From Aquimarina atlantica (GTDB taxonomy: Bacteria; Bacteroidota; Bacteroidia; Flavobacteriales; Flavobacteriaceae), in contig NZ_AQRA01000004.1 in assembly GCF_000626715.1 (NCBI RefSeq), positions 434,001 to 498,000 on the forward strand: a DNA stretch of 64,000 nt. The letters are read 5' to 3'. Shown piece after piece: positions 44,891 to 55,500 of this stretch (positions are counted from its first letter, which is position 1; each line of letters opens with the position of its first letter). The notes beneath the pieces were generated by a model. It ran no database searches and was not told the DNA's origin. It saw nothing but the letters and a program-made list of their open reading frames with translations. The translations under genes were made by a program, and so were the position numbers.

Positions 44891-47140
44891 TTAAGACTTA
44901 ACAGACCTATTTTTTGAAATAACAATTTGGATCTGCTGCAATAGTGTTGCGGGTTCGAAAGGTTTATTTATCACTTTAGTAATACCAGCTTCTACGAAAT
45001 TTTCTTTGTTTTCAGATTCAGAAATAGCTGTTAACGCAATTATTGGAGTTTTCTCATCTGATTTACGTATTCGTTTCGTTGTTTCAAATCCATCAATCCC
45101 TTCCATCATTATATCCATAAAAATAAGGTCATATCCATTTTTCTCTGTCATTTTTAATGCTTCATAACCGTCTGATGCAATTTCACATTGATAACCAAAA
45201 TTAGTTATGATTTTTCGTGTAATTAATTGATTAATTTTATTATCCTCGACAACCAAAATTTTTACATCTTTCTTTTTTTTATCATCGAATTCTGCTTGCT
45301 CTACTTTCTCTTCCAGGTATTCGAAAGGTATTTGAAAACTAAAAGCAGTACCCTCCTTTTCGTTTGATACAACATCTAGCTTACTATTGCATTGAAGAAG
45401 TAGTTTGTTAGCTATGATCAGTTCGAGAGTAGTTAGGTTATTTTCATCTGACAAGGAAGTAAAAATCGCAGATTCGTTTTCTATAAAGGCTTTATTTAAT
45501 TCTTCTTGTTTTTTCTTAGTGAAATATAATGCTTTACTCTTTATTGAAAACAAGATAGTACTTGTATTTTCTCCTGAAAAAAGATGTTGTACAGAAAACT
45601 CTATAACGCCCCCATTTATATACCTAGAAGTATTTGAAAGGATACTAATAATTATTCTTGATAAGTGATCAGGATCGCCCAAAAGTTTTTTAGGTAATTT
45701 ATCATCTAATAGAAACTTAAAATCATTATTGTTTTCTCCTATTATAAAAAAATTAAGAGAGTCTTTAATTGTATTTGCTAGTTGAATAGGGTCAAAAGGG
45801 TGCTTTTTTAAAGAAATTTTATAAGCATCGTCCGATCTGTTTAATTCTATAATATCATTAATAAACCGTAATAAATATTTCCCCGAAAACTGTAATATAT
45901 TTAACTGCTCTTTTCGTTGGTCTTCGTTCGACTCTTTACTTTCTAATAAATGTGCAATGCCATTTATTGCATGAAGAGGAGTTCTTAATTCATGAGTAAT
46001 ATTATTTATAAACAATGTTTTCTGTTTATATGCTTCTTCTACCTTATTTTTTGCCTCTAATAATTCTTCATTTTTCTGTTGTAAGAGTATGTTATTTTCT
46101 GTTTTTAGTCTAGAATTTTTATATTGAAGTAAAATCAAAAGAACCAGAATAACTATAATTACAATTCCTGATATTAAAAGATATTCATTAAGTTTTAATT
46201 GAGTTTGTTGGTATTTATTCTCTGCCAGAATCCTTTCATTATCTTTTTGTTTTAGTTGAAGCTCTTTGTATCCCTTTATATCCTGAGCGTACTTTTCGAG
46301 AAAGATATTATTCTGTTTTGCTTGTTCTTGAATATATTCTTTATAATAGTCATTAGCGAGTTTATGCTCTTTTTTTCGATCATATATCTCTGCAATCCCA
46401 GTAAGATAGAGTGTATGGTTTGCAAAATTAGTTGTTTTTGCAGAGTCTATTTCTTGCTTAGCAATCTTTTCACCTTTTCTAAAATAACTAAGTGCTTCAT
46501 CATACCTATTTGTTTTCACACATGCTGTACCAATTCGATAATATAGATATATCAATCTAACATCTTTATGATATTTTTTTGCAAGTTCTATGGCTTTTTG
46601 AGAAACCTCATAACAATTTTTCCAGTCTGCATTTCGATAATAAATAGACGTTAGATTTACCAGCATATCTATACTTTGCTCTTCATACTTATAAGTTTCG
46701 GCTCCCTCTATCGCTTTTTTCAAGAAAAAAATCGCTTTATCATTATCTTTTGATATTATTTTATGATACAACCCCCAAAGGTTATTTATATAAATTTCGC
46801 CATATTCATCCTGCACTTGCTTTTGTAAAATAGTAGCTTTTTCGAGATAAGTTTCAAACCCTTCTAAATCCTGAACGGATATATATAATCCACTACGTAG
46901 TCTATAGATTCGGGCAATATGTCTTTTATCACCACTGTCTAATGCTAATTTTTCGGTTTCATCAATTATTGTAAGAGCCTTACTTATATAACTATAATCT
47001 ATCCAATGCTCTATAGAGTCTAAATTTTGTTCTAAAATATTCTCCTCCTGTAGAGAAGAGAAATTATAAATCTCTTTAGCATGAGTATATAAAATTGATA
47101 ATAAAATCAGAACTATTAGGGTGTGTACATTTCTTTTCAT
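44891..47140 (-). CDS. Hybrid histidine kinase with TPR sensor and degenerate ATP-binding domain
   Basis: This 749-aa protein has a signal peptide (MKRNVHTLIVLILLSILYTHA), TPR-like repeats (about 40-290), a membrane helix (about 320-340), a coiled coil, a HisKA domain with His383 in NITHELRTPLHAI, a HATPase domain (about 473-608) and a REC domain (about 625-745, Asp676 in IFMDIMM, Lys in NKPF). The HATPase lacks the DxGxG and GLGL glycine boxes: where these belong the sequence reads SIKSKALYF and NNLTTLELIIANKLL. The REC is intact. It may therefore work as a phosphatase or phosphorelay scaffold rather than a kinase. ATG 47140 is chosen over TTG 47176. It is downstream of no regulator gene. 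Confidence 0.85.
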   Translation of the reverse strand: MKRNVHTLIVLILLSILYTHAKEIYNFSSLQEENILEQNLDSIEHWIDYSYISKALTIIDETEKLALDSGDKRHIARIYRLRSGLYISVQDLEGFETYLEKATILQKQVQDEYGEIYINNLWGLYHKIISKDNDKAIFFLKKAIEGAETYKYEEQSIDMLVNLTSIYYRNADWKNCYEVSQKAIELAKKYHKDVRLIYLYYRIGTACVKTNRYDEALSYFRKGEKIAKQEIDSAKTTNFANHTLYLTGIAEIYDRKKEHKLANDYYKEYIQEQAKQNNIFLEKYAQDIKGYKELQLKQKDNERILAENKYQQTQLKLNEYLLISGIVIIVILVLLILLQYKNSRLKTENNILLQQKNEELLEAKNKVEEAYKQKTLFINNITHELRTPLHAINGIAHLLESKESNEDQRKEQLNILQFSGKYLLRFINDIIELNRSDDAYKISLKKHPFDPIQLANTIKDSLNFFIIGENNNDFKFLLDDKLPKKLLGDPDHLSRIIISILSNTSRYINGGVIEFSVQHLFSGENTSTILFSIKSKALYFTKKKQEELNKAFIENESAIFTSLSDENNLTTLELIIANKLLLQCNSKLDVVSNEKEGTAFSFQIPFEYLEEKVEQAEFDDKKKKDVKILVVEDNKINQLITRKIITNFGYQCEIASDGYEALKMTEKNGYDLIFMDIMMEGIDGFETTKRIRKSDEKTPIIALTAISESENKENFVEAGITKVINKPFEPATLLQQIQIVISKNRSVKS

Positions 47141-47677
47141 AAAACATCTTGTTTTATCTTTTAGCTTAGAGCACAACTTTATTGTAAAGAATTTAAAATC
47201 AATTTACATATCATTAGATCCTATTAAAAAAATTACATTGTCCTCGATAATTGTAATCACGAATAACAAATCTCAAGCATTTTATCAGGTAGATATAAAA
47301 CAAGATGGGGTAATTATTTGCATTACAGCTTGTATTGAGTTTAATTCTAAACAAAAATAAAATTTATTTTCCAAAATTTTAACACAATAAATCTTTTTAG
47401 GCAAAATATTTTATAGAGATAAGGTACTACATGAAGTATTTTTAAGTACTAATTGTCTTTACTTCTTGTAGTATACTTTAATAATACCCCTTGTAATTGT
47501 TTTTATTATAGAAGTGGTTTAAACTTTTTTGATTTAAGTGAAAAATAGTGGTTTTGTGTTCAGATGAAGTATTTTTTTAGTTGCATAGCAGAGCTACGGA
47601 AGTCAAAAATTATGAAATATGAACGTAAAAAGACATTTTTTTTAGCAATTTGAAAAAAGTTTAAACCACTTCATTAT
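47141..47677. other. Intergenic region with 20-bp inverted repeats
   Basis: This 537-bp gap lies between the start of the hybrid kinase and the end of the NagX-like gene. Very AT-rich. Its main structure is the inverted-repeat element at 47511-47672. No supported gene. Confidence 0.6.
47511..47672. repeat. Perfect 20-bp inverted repeat enclosing 122 bp (MITE-like)
   Basis: GAAGTGGTTTAAACTTTTTT (47511-47530) is exactly inverted at 47653-47672. The right end is 5 bp from the stop codon of the NagX-like gene. ATTAT lies close outside both ends, suggesting but not proving a target duplication. The interior has no open frame of note. Alternatives are a very long hairpin terminator or a regulatory cruciform. 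Confidence 0.6.
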
Positions 47678-48772
47678 CTAAACTTTAATAAATATCTTTT
47701 TTTTGTATAAAAAATATGCCAAAAGAGTATAGAAACCAACAACAACCAATGCATAAAAAAAAGAAGATAATAGTTTATCAATCGATGGGTACACAAAAAA
47801 TGTTTCAAAAAGAAATTGATGCACCGAAGTTTGAGAATTGATTTTAATTAAATAAAAAGATTTAGCAAATATCATAGAAGAAAAATAGATAATAATTGCA
47901 TTGGCTCCTACATATTTCACAAGGTTACCAAAATCATACTTTTTATAATCCATAAAATAATGAAATAGCACTAAAAACAGAGTTGCATAGCCCGATGTGA
48001 CTAGTACAAAACTACTACTCCACAACACTTTATTGATCGGGAAAAAGATACTCCATAAATACCCTATGATCATAAAGCTCCCTCCCATTATAGCTAACAA
48101 AATAAGTTTTCGTTTTGCTGTACTTGTCAAAATTTCTCCAACAAAAATACCGGTAATTGTTGTCACTATAGCTGGTAATGTACTAAGAATACCTTCTGGA
48201 TCATAATCTGGTTTCCAAATATGGTCTTTAAGTAATACATAATCCAGGTAATTAGCCCAGTTATTCGATCCTCTTTCTAGTATAGGAGACGCTCCATTGG
48301 GCAGTGGGATATATGTCAACCATATCCAATACCCAACAAGAATAGTAACAGCAATAAAAATCAACTGTTTTCGATTACAATTCAAATATAGAATAGATGC
48401 TATGCAAAATATAATTCCTATTCGCTGCAGTACCCCAGGCAGACGTACAGATTCTGTTTCGACAAAAGGAAAATAAGGTAAAAATACATTAATAAATAGC
48501 CCCAGTGCAATCAATTTAAGACTACGTATAAAGATTTTTTTATACATAGTCCTATCTGCTTTTTTATATTTGTAAACAAACGATATTGATATTCCTACGA
48601 TAAACAAAAAGAAAGGAAATACAAAATCTGCCAAAGTAAGACCATTCCATTCTGCATGTAACAATGGTTTATACACATAAGACCAATCTCCTGGTGTATT
48701 TACGAGGATCATAAGCATGATAGTAAGTCCTCTTAAAAAATCAACAGATTGTACTCTTTGTTTTTTTATCAT
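47678..48772 (-). CDS. NagX-like membrane acyltransferase-family protein (DUF5009)
   Basis: This 364-aa inner-membrane protein has about ten helices. It begins RVQSVDFLRGLTIMLMILVN, the family signature of the heparan-alpha-glucosaminide N-acetyltransferase/NagX group, and has a conserved HAEWNGLTLADFVFPFFLFIVG segment. NagX-type genes recur in GlcNAc-utilisation loci; the biochemical role is not settled. The gene overlaps the symporter gene upstream by 4 bp (ATGA), so the two are translationally coupled, which suggests a role in GlcNAc or chitobiose handling. Confidence 0.85.
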   Translation of the reverse strand: MIKKQRVQSVDFLRGLTIMLMILVNTPGDWSYVYKPLLHAEWNGLTLADFVFPFFLFIVGISISFVYKYKKADRTMYKKIFIRSLKLIALGLFINVFLPYFPFVETESVRLPGVLQRIGIIFCIASILYLNCNRKQLIFIAVTILVGYWIWLTYIPLPNGASPILERGSNNWANYLDYVLLKDHIWKPDYDPEGILSTLPAIVTTITGIFVGEILTSTAKRKLILLAIMGGSFMIIGYLWSIFFPINKVLWSSSFVLVTSGYATLFLVLFHYFMDYKKYDFGNLVKYVGANAIIIYFSSMIFAKSFYLIKINSQTSVHQFLFETFFVYPSIDKLLSSFFYALVVVGFYTLLAYFLYKKKIFIKV

Positions 48773-50589
48773 GAAACCAAATTTTTACCTAATCGTTTCC
48801 ATACTTTTGCAAGTAAAAAACCTGCCAGTACGGATAAAGTGGTAAGAATAATGGCTTGTGTTATGTTTCCATAAATCCAACTTCCCATAGAAAACAAAAC
48901 ACCGTATACCAAGGCGCACCCAAGTAACATCGCCAGTAACCCTGAAGGCACCATCCATTTTTCTTGTTTTTCTGATATTTCAATATTTTCTTTGTTTGCC
49001 TTTTCCAATATATGACTCCATCCTGGTCCACCTGGTTGAACTCTAGAATAAAACTTAAAAAGAATATCGTCATCATCTGGTTTGGTTAAGAAAGTAACAG
49101 CAACCCATATGATAGTAGTTATTAATACGACTAATGGAAACTGAAACCATGAAGGGAAGATTCCTTCTACCGTATCAGAACCAAAGAGAACTCCGTTTAT
49201 ATGTGGAACACTGATTAAAATCGAAATAATACCAGAAGAAAACATAGCAGAAATTTCACTCCAAGCATTGATTCTCCACCAGAACCATCTTAGAATAAAA
49301 ATTAATCCGGTTCCTGCTCCAAACATTAAAATGTATTTAAATATCTGAACCGCATTGGTAAGTGCTAATGCAAGTAAAGTACTTAATGCCATAAGTACAA
49401 CTGTTGCAATTCGCCCCATATTAACCTGAGCTTTTTCTGTAGCATCTTTATTTACATATTGTTTATATACATCATTAACTATATAGGATGCTCCCCAATT
49501 TAAATGTGTTGAAATCGTAGACATATAAGCAGAAATCAAAGATGCTACTACAATTCCTAAAAGTCCGCTGGGTAATTTTGTAAGCATTGCAGAATATGCA
49601 AGGTCATGCCCTAGTTTATCTTGAGTAACATCGGGAAAAGCCTCTTGAATACTGGTAAGATCAGGAAATACAACTAAAGACGCAAGTGCTACAATGATCC
49701 AAGGCCAAGGTCTAATTGCATAATGCATTATATTAAAAAAGAAAGTAGCACCAATAGCATGATTTTCATTTTTTGAAGCAAGCATTCGTTGCGCTATATA
49801 CCCACCACCTCCTGGTTCTGCGCCAGGATACCAGGAGCTCCACCATTGTATTGCCAATGGAATAACCAGTAAAGAAATTAGTGCTTCTTTATTATCAAAA
49901 TCTGGCACTAGAGAAAGTTTATCTTTTACGTTAGGATGAGAAACGAGATTTTCTAAGCCGTTTACTTCGGGTAGGTTAACACAATAATAAGCTGCACCTA
50001 CCGCACCTGCCATTGCTACAAAAAACAATAAAAAATCAGAGTAAACCACTCCTTTAAACCCTCCTAAAGCACTAAAAATAACAGTTACAACAGCCGCATA
50101 GCCTACAGTTTCTATAGCAGACAGACCAAGCATTACCTGCCCTATTTTGATAGCTGCTAATGTTACTCCAGACATTGCCAAAATATTAAAAATAACTCCT
50201 AGATATACCGAGCGAAATATTCTAAGAAAACGTGCTGGTTTACCAGAGTATCTAAGCTCATAGAACTCCATATCTGTATTTACATTAGATCGTCGCCATA
50301 ATCTGGCATAGATAAATACAGTCAATAATCCTGTTAATAAAAAAGCCCACCATACCCAATTTCCTGCAACACCATCTTGTCTTACAATATCGGTTACCAA
50401 ATTAGGAGTATCTGTAGAAAAAGTCGTAGCAACCATAGAAAAACCTAATAACCACCACGGCATACTTCGTCCTGATAAAAAATATTCTGATGCGCTTTTA
50501 CCTGACCTTTTCGAAACTATAATACCAATGAGCAATGTAGTTAAAAAGAAAAATATAATAATTGAATAATCTAAGGTACTAAGTTCCAT
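48769..50589 (-). CDS. Sodium:solute symporter (SSS family), probable GlcNAc importer
   Basis: This 606-aa inner-membrane protein has about 14 helices and begins with a typical SSS first helix. The core segments SGRSMPWWLLGFSMVATTFSTDTP (about 38-61) and ISAYMSTISTHLNWGASYIVND mark the sodium-binding/transport core. Length fits the family. It is encoded between a LytTR regulator and the NagX-like gene in one minus-strand operon within a chitin locus, so GlcNAc (or chitobiose) is the likely cargo; this is inferred from context. The C-terminal region (about 500-606) adds two helices and a hydrophilic loop. Confidence 0.88.
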   Translation of the reverse strand: MELSTLDYSIIIFFFLTTLLIGIIVSKRSGKSASEYFLSGRSMPWWLLGFSMVATTFSTDTPNLVTDIVRQDGVAGNWVWWAFLLTGLLTVFIYARLWRRSNVNTDMEFYELRYSGKPARFLRIFRSVYLGVIFNILAMSGVTLAAIKIGQVMLGLSAIETVGYAAVVTVIFSALGGFKGVVYSDFLLFFVAMAGAVGAAYYCVNLPEVNGLENLVSHPNVKDKLSLVPDFDNKEALISLLVIPLAIQWWSSWYPGAEPGGGGYIAQRMLASKNENHAIGATFFFNIMHYAIRPWPWIIVALASLVVFPDLTSIQEAFPDVTQDKLGHDLAYSAMLTKLPSGLLGIVVASLISAYMSTISTHLNWGASYIVNDVYKQYVNKDATEKAQVNMGRIATVVLMALSTLLALALTNAVQIFKYILMFGAGTGLIFILRWFWWRINAWSEISAMFSSGIISILISVPHINGVLFGSDTVEGIFPSWFQFPLVVLITTIIWVAVTFLTKPDDDDILFKFYSRVQPGGPGWSHILEKANKENIEISEKQEKWMVPSGLLAMLLGCALVYGVLFSMGSWIYGNITQAIILTTLSVLAGFLLAKVWKRLGKNLVS

Positions 50590-50598
50590 TTCTGAGTT

Positions 50599-51324
50599 TT
50601 ATTTTAATAAATTTGATTTGTTTTTTAATATTCGTTGTTTGGCATGAGCGGCATAATTCCTCCCTATCGGAATTCTTTTGTCTCCCACCTCGACAAGGTT
50701 TCCTTCTATAGACTTTACTTTATCTATAGCTATGGTATATGATTTATGAATCCTTATAAAATTTTCTGAAGGCAGTTCTTCACTGATACTTGTTAAAGAT
50801 TTATGAGACATAAACGTATCTTCTAATGTACTTACTCGAATGTAATCTTTGAGACTTTCTATAAAAAGGATATCGGTCAACAAAATTTTCACCAATTTCT
50901 TATCTACTTTTAAGAAAATATGAGCTGGTTGCATCAAATCCATAGAAGGCTCGTGTTTCTTTATTGTAATAAGCCTTGCTGTTAATTTATTTATCGATTT
51001 CAAAAATCGATTAAAAGAAATAGGTTTTACCAGATAATCGAGAACTTCTAGCTCATAACTTTCTAATGCATATTCTTTATAAGCTGTAGTTATTATTGCC
51101 TGAGGATATTCTTTCAAGCTTTTTAAAAATTCTAAGCCATTCATTCTAGGCAGGTTTATATCTAAAAACACAGCATCAACACCGCCTTGTTCCAAAATAG
51201 TTAATGCTTCAATTGGATCCTGAAAAGTACCAACAATTTCAACATTTTTAAATTCTTTTAAAAATGATTCAATAACTTCAATTGCCAAGGGTTCATCATC
51301 AATTATGATACATTTAATAATCAT
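50599..51324 (-). CDS. LytTR-family response regulator of the chitin/GlcNAc operon
   Basis: This 241-aa regulator has a receiver domain (IIIDDEP, phospho-acceptor in AVFLDINLP, ITTAYKEYA, LVKPIS) and a LytTR domain (about 135-235) with FIRIHKSYTIAIDKV and a GDKRIPIGRNY end motif. The start codon overlaps the kinase stop by one base (TAATG), so the pair is coupled. The symporter gene follows 9 bp downstream. It likely activates this operon or the divergent susC operon in response to the membrane kinase. Confidence 0.92.
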   Translation of the reverse strand: MIIKCIIIDDEPLAIEVIESFLKEFKNVEIVGTFQDPIEALTILEQGGVDAVFLDINLPRMNGLEFLKSLKEYPQAIITTAYKEYALESYELEVLDYLVKPISFNRFLKSINKLTARLITIKKHEPSMDLMQPAHIFLKVDKKLVKILLTDILFIESLKDYIRVSTLEDTFMSHKSLTSISEELPSENFIRIHKSYTIAIDKVKSIEGNLVEVGDKRIPIGRNYAAHAKQRILKNKSNLLK

Positions 51325-52343
51325 TATATAGGGATTTTAAGCAAAATCGAATACTCATTATTTTTTTGGGTTATATTTAATGTATATTTTTTTGGGTAAA
51401 GTATTTCTAATCTTCTTTTTACATTTTTTATTCCAATTCCGTTAAGTCTTTTAGTTTCAGATTCGTCTTCATAATTATTTTTGGATATAAATATCAGTTC
51501 ATTTTCAAATCTTTCAAAAGAGATTAACAACTCCATTCTATTATTATTCTTAAGTCCATGCTTAAAAGCATTCTCAATAAATGGTAAAAACAGCATAGGA
51601 ACTACTTTAACATCATCGATATTACCATTTATATCAACTCTAGAGTCTACTCGATCACCATAACGCATTTTTTCGAGCTCTATATAATTATCGATATGAT
51701 CAATCTCCTGTAAAAGAGGGAGTTTTTTTTTACTGGTATCATAAATTACATATCTCATAAAGTTAGATAGTTTTAATACAAGATTAGGTGCTAAATCCGA
51801 TTTTTTTATCGTTAATGCATATAAACTATTAAGTGTATTGAAAAAGAAATGAGGTTGTATCTGTGCTTTTAAATATTTTAACTCTGTTTTATATTGCAAC
51901 TCACTTAAATTTCTATTCTTATTTTGCATGATCAAAAAGTCGACCGTATACTTTATTGCAGAGGTTAATCCTACAACATACAATTCTCCTATAGCTACTG
52001 CTACAATATGATTAAACCCAAATGGATCTAGTCGTCCTTCTACTTCGGGCCAGATATCTTCGGTAACCAATAATAGGTTTAAACCTGATCTTAATATATA
52101 ATGAACCCCAAGAGACACAAATAAGAAAAGTATATAATGTACATACTTTTTTTTGAATATGAATTTAGGTACTAAATAATAAATATTAAAATAAACTAAG
52201 ATGATGTGTAAAGGAAATTCTACAAGGTTCGATTTTAATGAATACCAATAGTCATTAAAATAACTTCCCCATCGAATTACATTAAATAGAAAATAAATAA
52301 TCCAAAAATATAAATGATACTTTCGTTTAATAGTCCTTTGCAC
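51324..52343 (-). CDS. LytS-type membrane histidine kinase of the chitin/GlcNAc operon
   Basis: This 339-aa kinase has four membrane helices (about 10-28, 37-58, 67-90, 110-135). The output domain has the phospho-acceptor His in AQIQPHFFFNTLNS (about residue 161), an N-box ENAFKHG and a GIGIKNVKRRLEIL end. The usual DNG box before it is weak (SKNNYEDES). The start is GTG at 52343: an in-frame stop lies seven codons upstream and AGAGGGG, a strong Shine-Dalgarno rarely seen in this phylum, precedes it by 5 bp. It is divergent from susC with a 244-bp shared promoter region. Confidence 0.9.
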   Translation of the reverse strand: MQRTIKRKYHLYFWIIYFLFNVIRWGSYFNDYWYSLKSNLVEFPLHIILVYFNIYYLVPKFIFKKKYVHYILFLFVSLGVHYILRSGLNLLLVTEDIWPEVEGRLDPFGFNHIVAVAIGELYVVGLTSAIKYTVDFLIMQNKNRNLSELQYKTELKYLKAQIQPHFFFNTLNSLYALTIKKSDLAPNLVLKLSNFMRYVIYDTSKKKLPLLQEIDHIDNYIELEKMRYGDRVDSRVDINGNIDDVKVVPMLFLPFIENAFKHGLKNNNRMELLISFERFENELIFISKNNYEDESETKRLNGIGIKNVKRRLEILYPKKYTLNITQKNNEYSILLKIPI

Positions 52344-52587
52344 GTTACCCCTCTTTTTTCAAAATCACTAAATCATACTTGTTAAAACCTATTTTTTAAC
52401 AAAAATTTTTGAAAAATGTAAGGCTATTTATACAGAAAAACAAAAAAAATAAGAATATCAAATTTTAAAAAAACCGTCATCTATCAATGCATGTCGATTG
52501 TTATTAAAACCATGTCGTTTGTCTAAAAAAAATTTTGTTAAATAATTAAAATACTACTTTGAGATCATTCAAAAAACACATATTAAT

Positions 52588-55500
52588 ATGAAACAAAAGA
52601 TTTTAACCCTAACCACTCTATTATTTTTTTCTTTTCTGAGTTTTGGGCAGGGAACCCAAATAACGGGGACAGTAACGGGGGCTTCAGATGGTGTACCACT
52701 ACCTGGAGTTAATATTATTGTAAAAGGAACTACAAATGGAGTACAGACCGATTTTGACGGAAATTACACGATCACTGCAGCGGCAGGAGATGTAATTCAG
52801 TTTTCCTATTTAGGAATGTCAGACAAAGAAATTACTGTAGGTAGTGAAACAGTAATAAATGTTCAGCTACAAGAAGATGCTGAACAATTAGAAGATGTAG
52901 TAGTAACTGCACTGGGGATTAAGAAAACGAGAAAATCGCTTACGTATGCCGCCCAGGACATTAATGCCGCTGAATTAACCAAAGTAAAAGATGCTAACCC
53001 AATCAACAGTCTTTCTGGTAAAGTAGCGGGTGTTGTTGTAAACAGAAGTGCTTCTGGTGTCGGTGGATCGGTAAAAGTAACTTTACGAGGTAATACTTCT
53101 ACTAGGGATAACCAACCTTTATATGTGGTTGACGGTATTCCTTTACTAAACAATTCAGCAATCCAGCCTAACAGTACATTTGGTGATATTGACAATGCTG
53201 GAAACAGAGATGGTGGGGATGCACTATCACTGATCAACCCTGATGATATAGAAAGTATGACTGTATTAAAAGGTGCGTCGGCTTCAGCTTTATATGGTAG
53301 TCAGGGATCTAATGGGGTTATTTTGATTACTACTAAAAAAGGAAAATCAGGAAGCTTTAAGGCCAATGTATCTTCTAGTTTTACAGTAGACAATGCTGCT
53401 TATTTACTTGACTTTAATGATCGTACAGAAAAAAACATAGATGACTTCTTAGAAACAGGAACAACAGCAATTAATTCATTGTCAGTATCAGGAGGAACAG
53501 AAACTGCTCAAACTTATTTTTCGTATGCAAATACACAGGCTTCAGGAATACTTCCTACGCATAATGTAAAAAAACATACTTTAAACGTAAGAGAAACAGC
53601 TAAACTTTTTGACAATAGATTAACTGTAGATGCTAACATATTATTATCAACTCAAAAAATACACAATAAGCCAGTTTCTGGTTTATATTACAACCCACTA
53701 GTGGGAGCAACTTCTTTTAGTTCAGATACCGAACGTTTAAGAGATTATGAAGTATTTGAAGAATTCAATGCAGATAGAAATTTAATGGCCCAAAGATGGC
53801 TTGGAGAAACTTCTGATATCGTACAAAACCCATATTGGATAGTAAATAGAAATGCCAGTGATGATCTAAATCAAAAAGTGTTGGCATCTGTTTCTTTAAA
53901 ATATAAGTTTAATGATTGGTTAACCGTTCAAACCAGAGGAAGTTATGATAAAAACTTCTATAAATTTGAAAGAAGGATACACGCTACTACAAACGGAACA
54001 CTTTCTGCTACAAATGGTCGTTATTTATTAAATGATGTAGAGGATACTCAAATCTATGGTGATATCATAGCAACTATCAATACTCCTCTTTCCGACAGTT
54101 TTAATTTAACTGCTAATATTGGTACCAGTATCAGAAAATCAGACTTAGGTGAAAGCACTTTATTAGATTCTGGTGTAGGAGGTAATTTAAAAATACCGAA
54201 CATCTTTACACTTTCTAATTTTGTAGTGGGTACTGTAGGGGTTGTCCCAATATTAAAAGAAACTCAAGCAGAGCAAAAAGAAGTACAATCTTTATTTGCT
54301 AGTACTACACTAGGTTTTAAAGATATGTTATACTTAGATTTAACTGCCAGAAACGATTGGTCTTCAACTGTTTCAGACTCTTTCTTCTATCCATCTTTTG
54401 GTCTTACCGCAGTATTAACAGAGATGTTTGAAATGCCGGAGACTATTTCTTTTGCAAAAATAAGAGGGTCTTATGCAGAAGTAGGTAATGATATACAAAG
54501 TTTTGCCAATAACCCGATCAATACTATTGGTACAGGTCAAGGTGGATTAAATCCTCCTAGTATAATCCCTTTAAGTGAATTAAAACCAGAAAAACAAACT
54601 TCTTTGGAATTTGGTACAGAATGGCAATTTTTTGATAATCGTTTAGGGTTTGATGTAGGGTACTATAAAACAAACACTATTGATCAATTTATGACCATTG
54701 ATGGAGGAACTTTTACAGATTTCTTTTCAATCAATGCTGGAGATTTTGAAAACACTGGTATTGAAGCTTCGATTACAGCAACTCCAGTACAAAATGAAAA
54801 CTTCTCATGGGATGCAACGATTAACTTTGCTAGTAATAAAAATACAGTTAAGAAATTAGATCCTAGATTAGGCAGAGACTTCTTAGAACTAACACCTTTT
54901 AATGTTAACTCTTATGCCTTATTAATTAGAGAAGGGGGGGCCTTTGGTGATATTTATGGAAGACAATTGCGTAAAAACGAAAACGGACTCCCTATAGTAA
55001 CACAAGACGGTAGTGGTAGTCTTTCTTTTTCTGAAGAAGATACTACCATTGATGATCCAAATGTTCCTAGAGGATTTAAAAGGTTAGGTAATGCCAATCC
55101 TGATTTTTCCTTAGGATTCAGTAATACTTTAACCTATAAGAATATAACATTAACCTTTTTGGTAGATGGAAGATTTGGAGGAGAGGTAATGAGCCTTACC
55201 GAAGCTATAGTTGATGGTTTTGGTAACAATAACAGAAATGGTTCGGTTAGAGTATTTAATGAAACTACAAATTCTGAAACAACTATACCTGCTTCTCAAT
55301 ATTATCAATCTATTGGAGGAAGAAATGGATTTACTAGCGAATATATGTATGATGCCACTAATGTTCGTTTAGCAGAATTATCATTAGGATATAGATTTAA
55401 TTTAGGAGAAAATAGCTTCTTTAATTCTGTAAATACATCCATAGTAGGTAGAAATTTATTTTTCTTTTATAAAGATGCTCCTTATGACCCTAATGTATCC

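Noticed and set aside
44718-52567. TTTGAGATCA shared upstream of the GH19 gene (44718-44727, minus) and susC (52558-52567, plus)
   Set aside because: A 10-mer is expected by chance in this much AT-rich DNA, distances to the start codons differ (54 and 21 bp) and other chitinase genes lack it.
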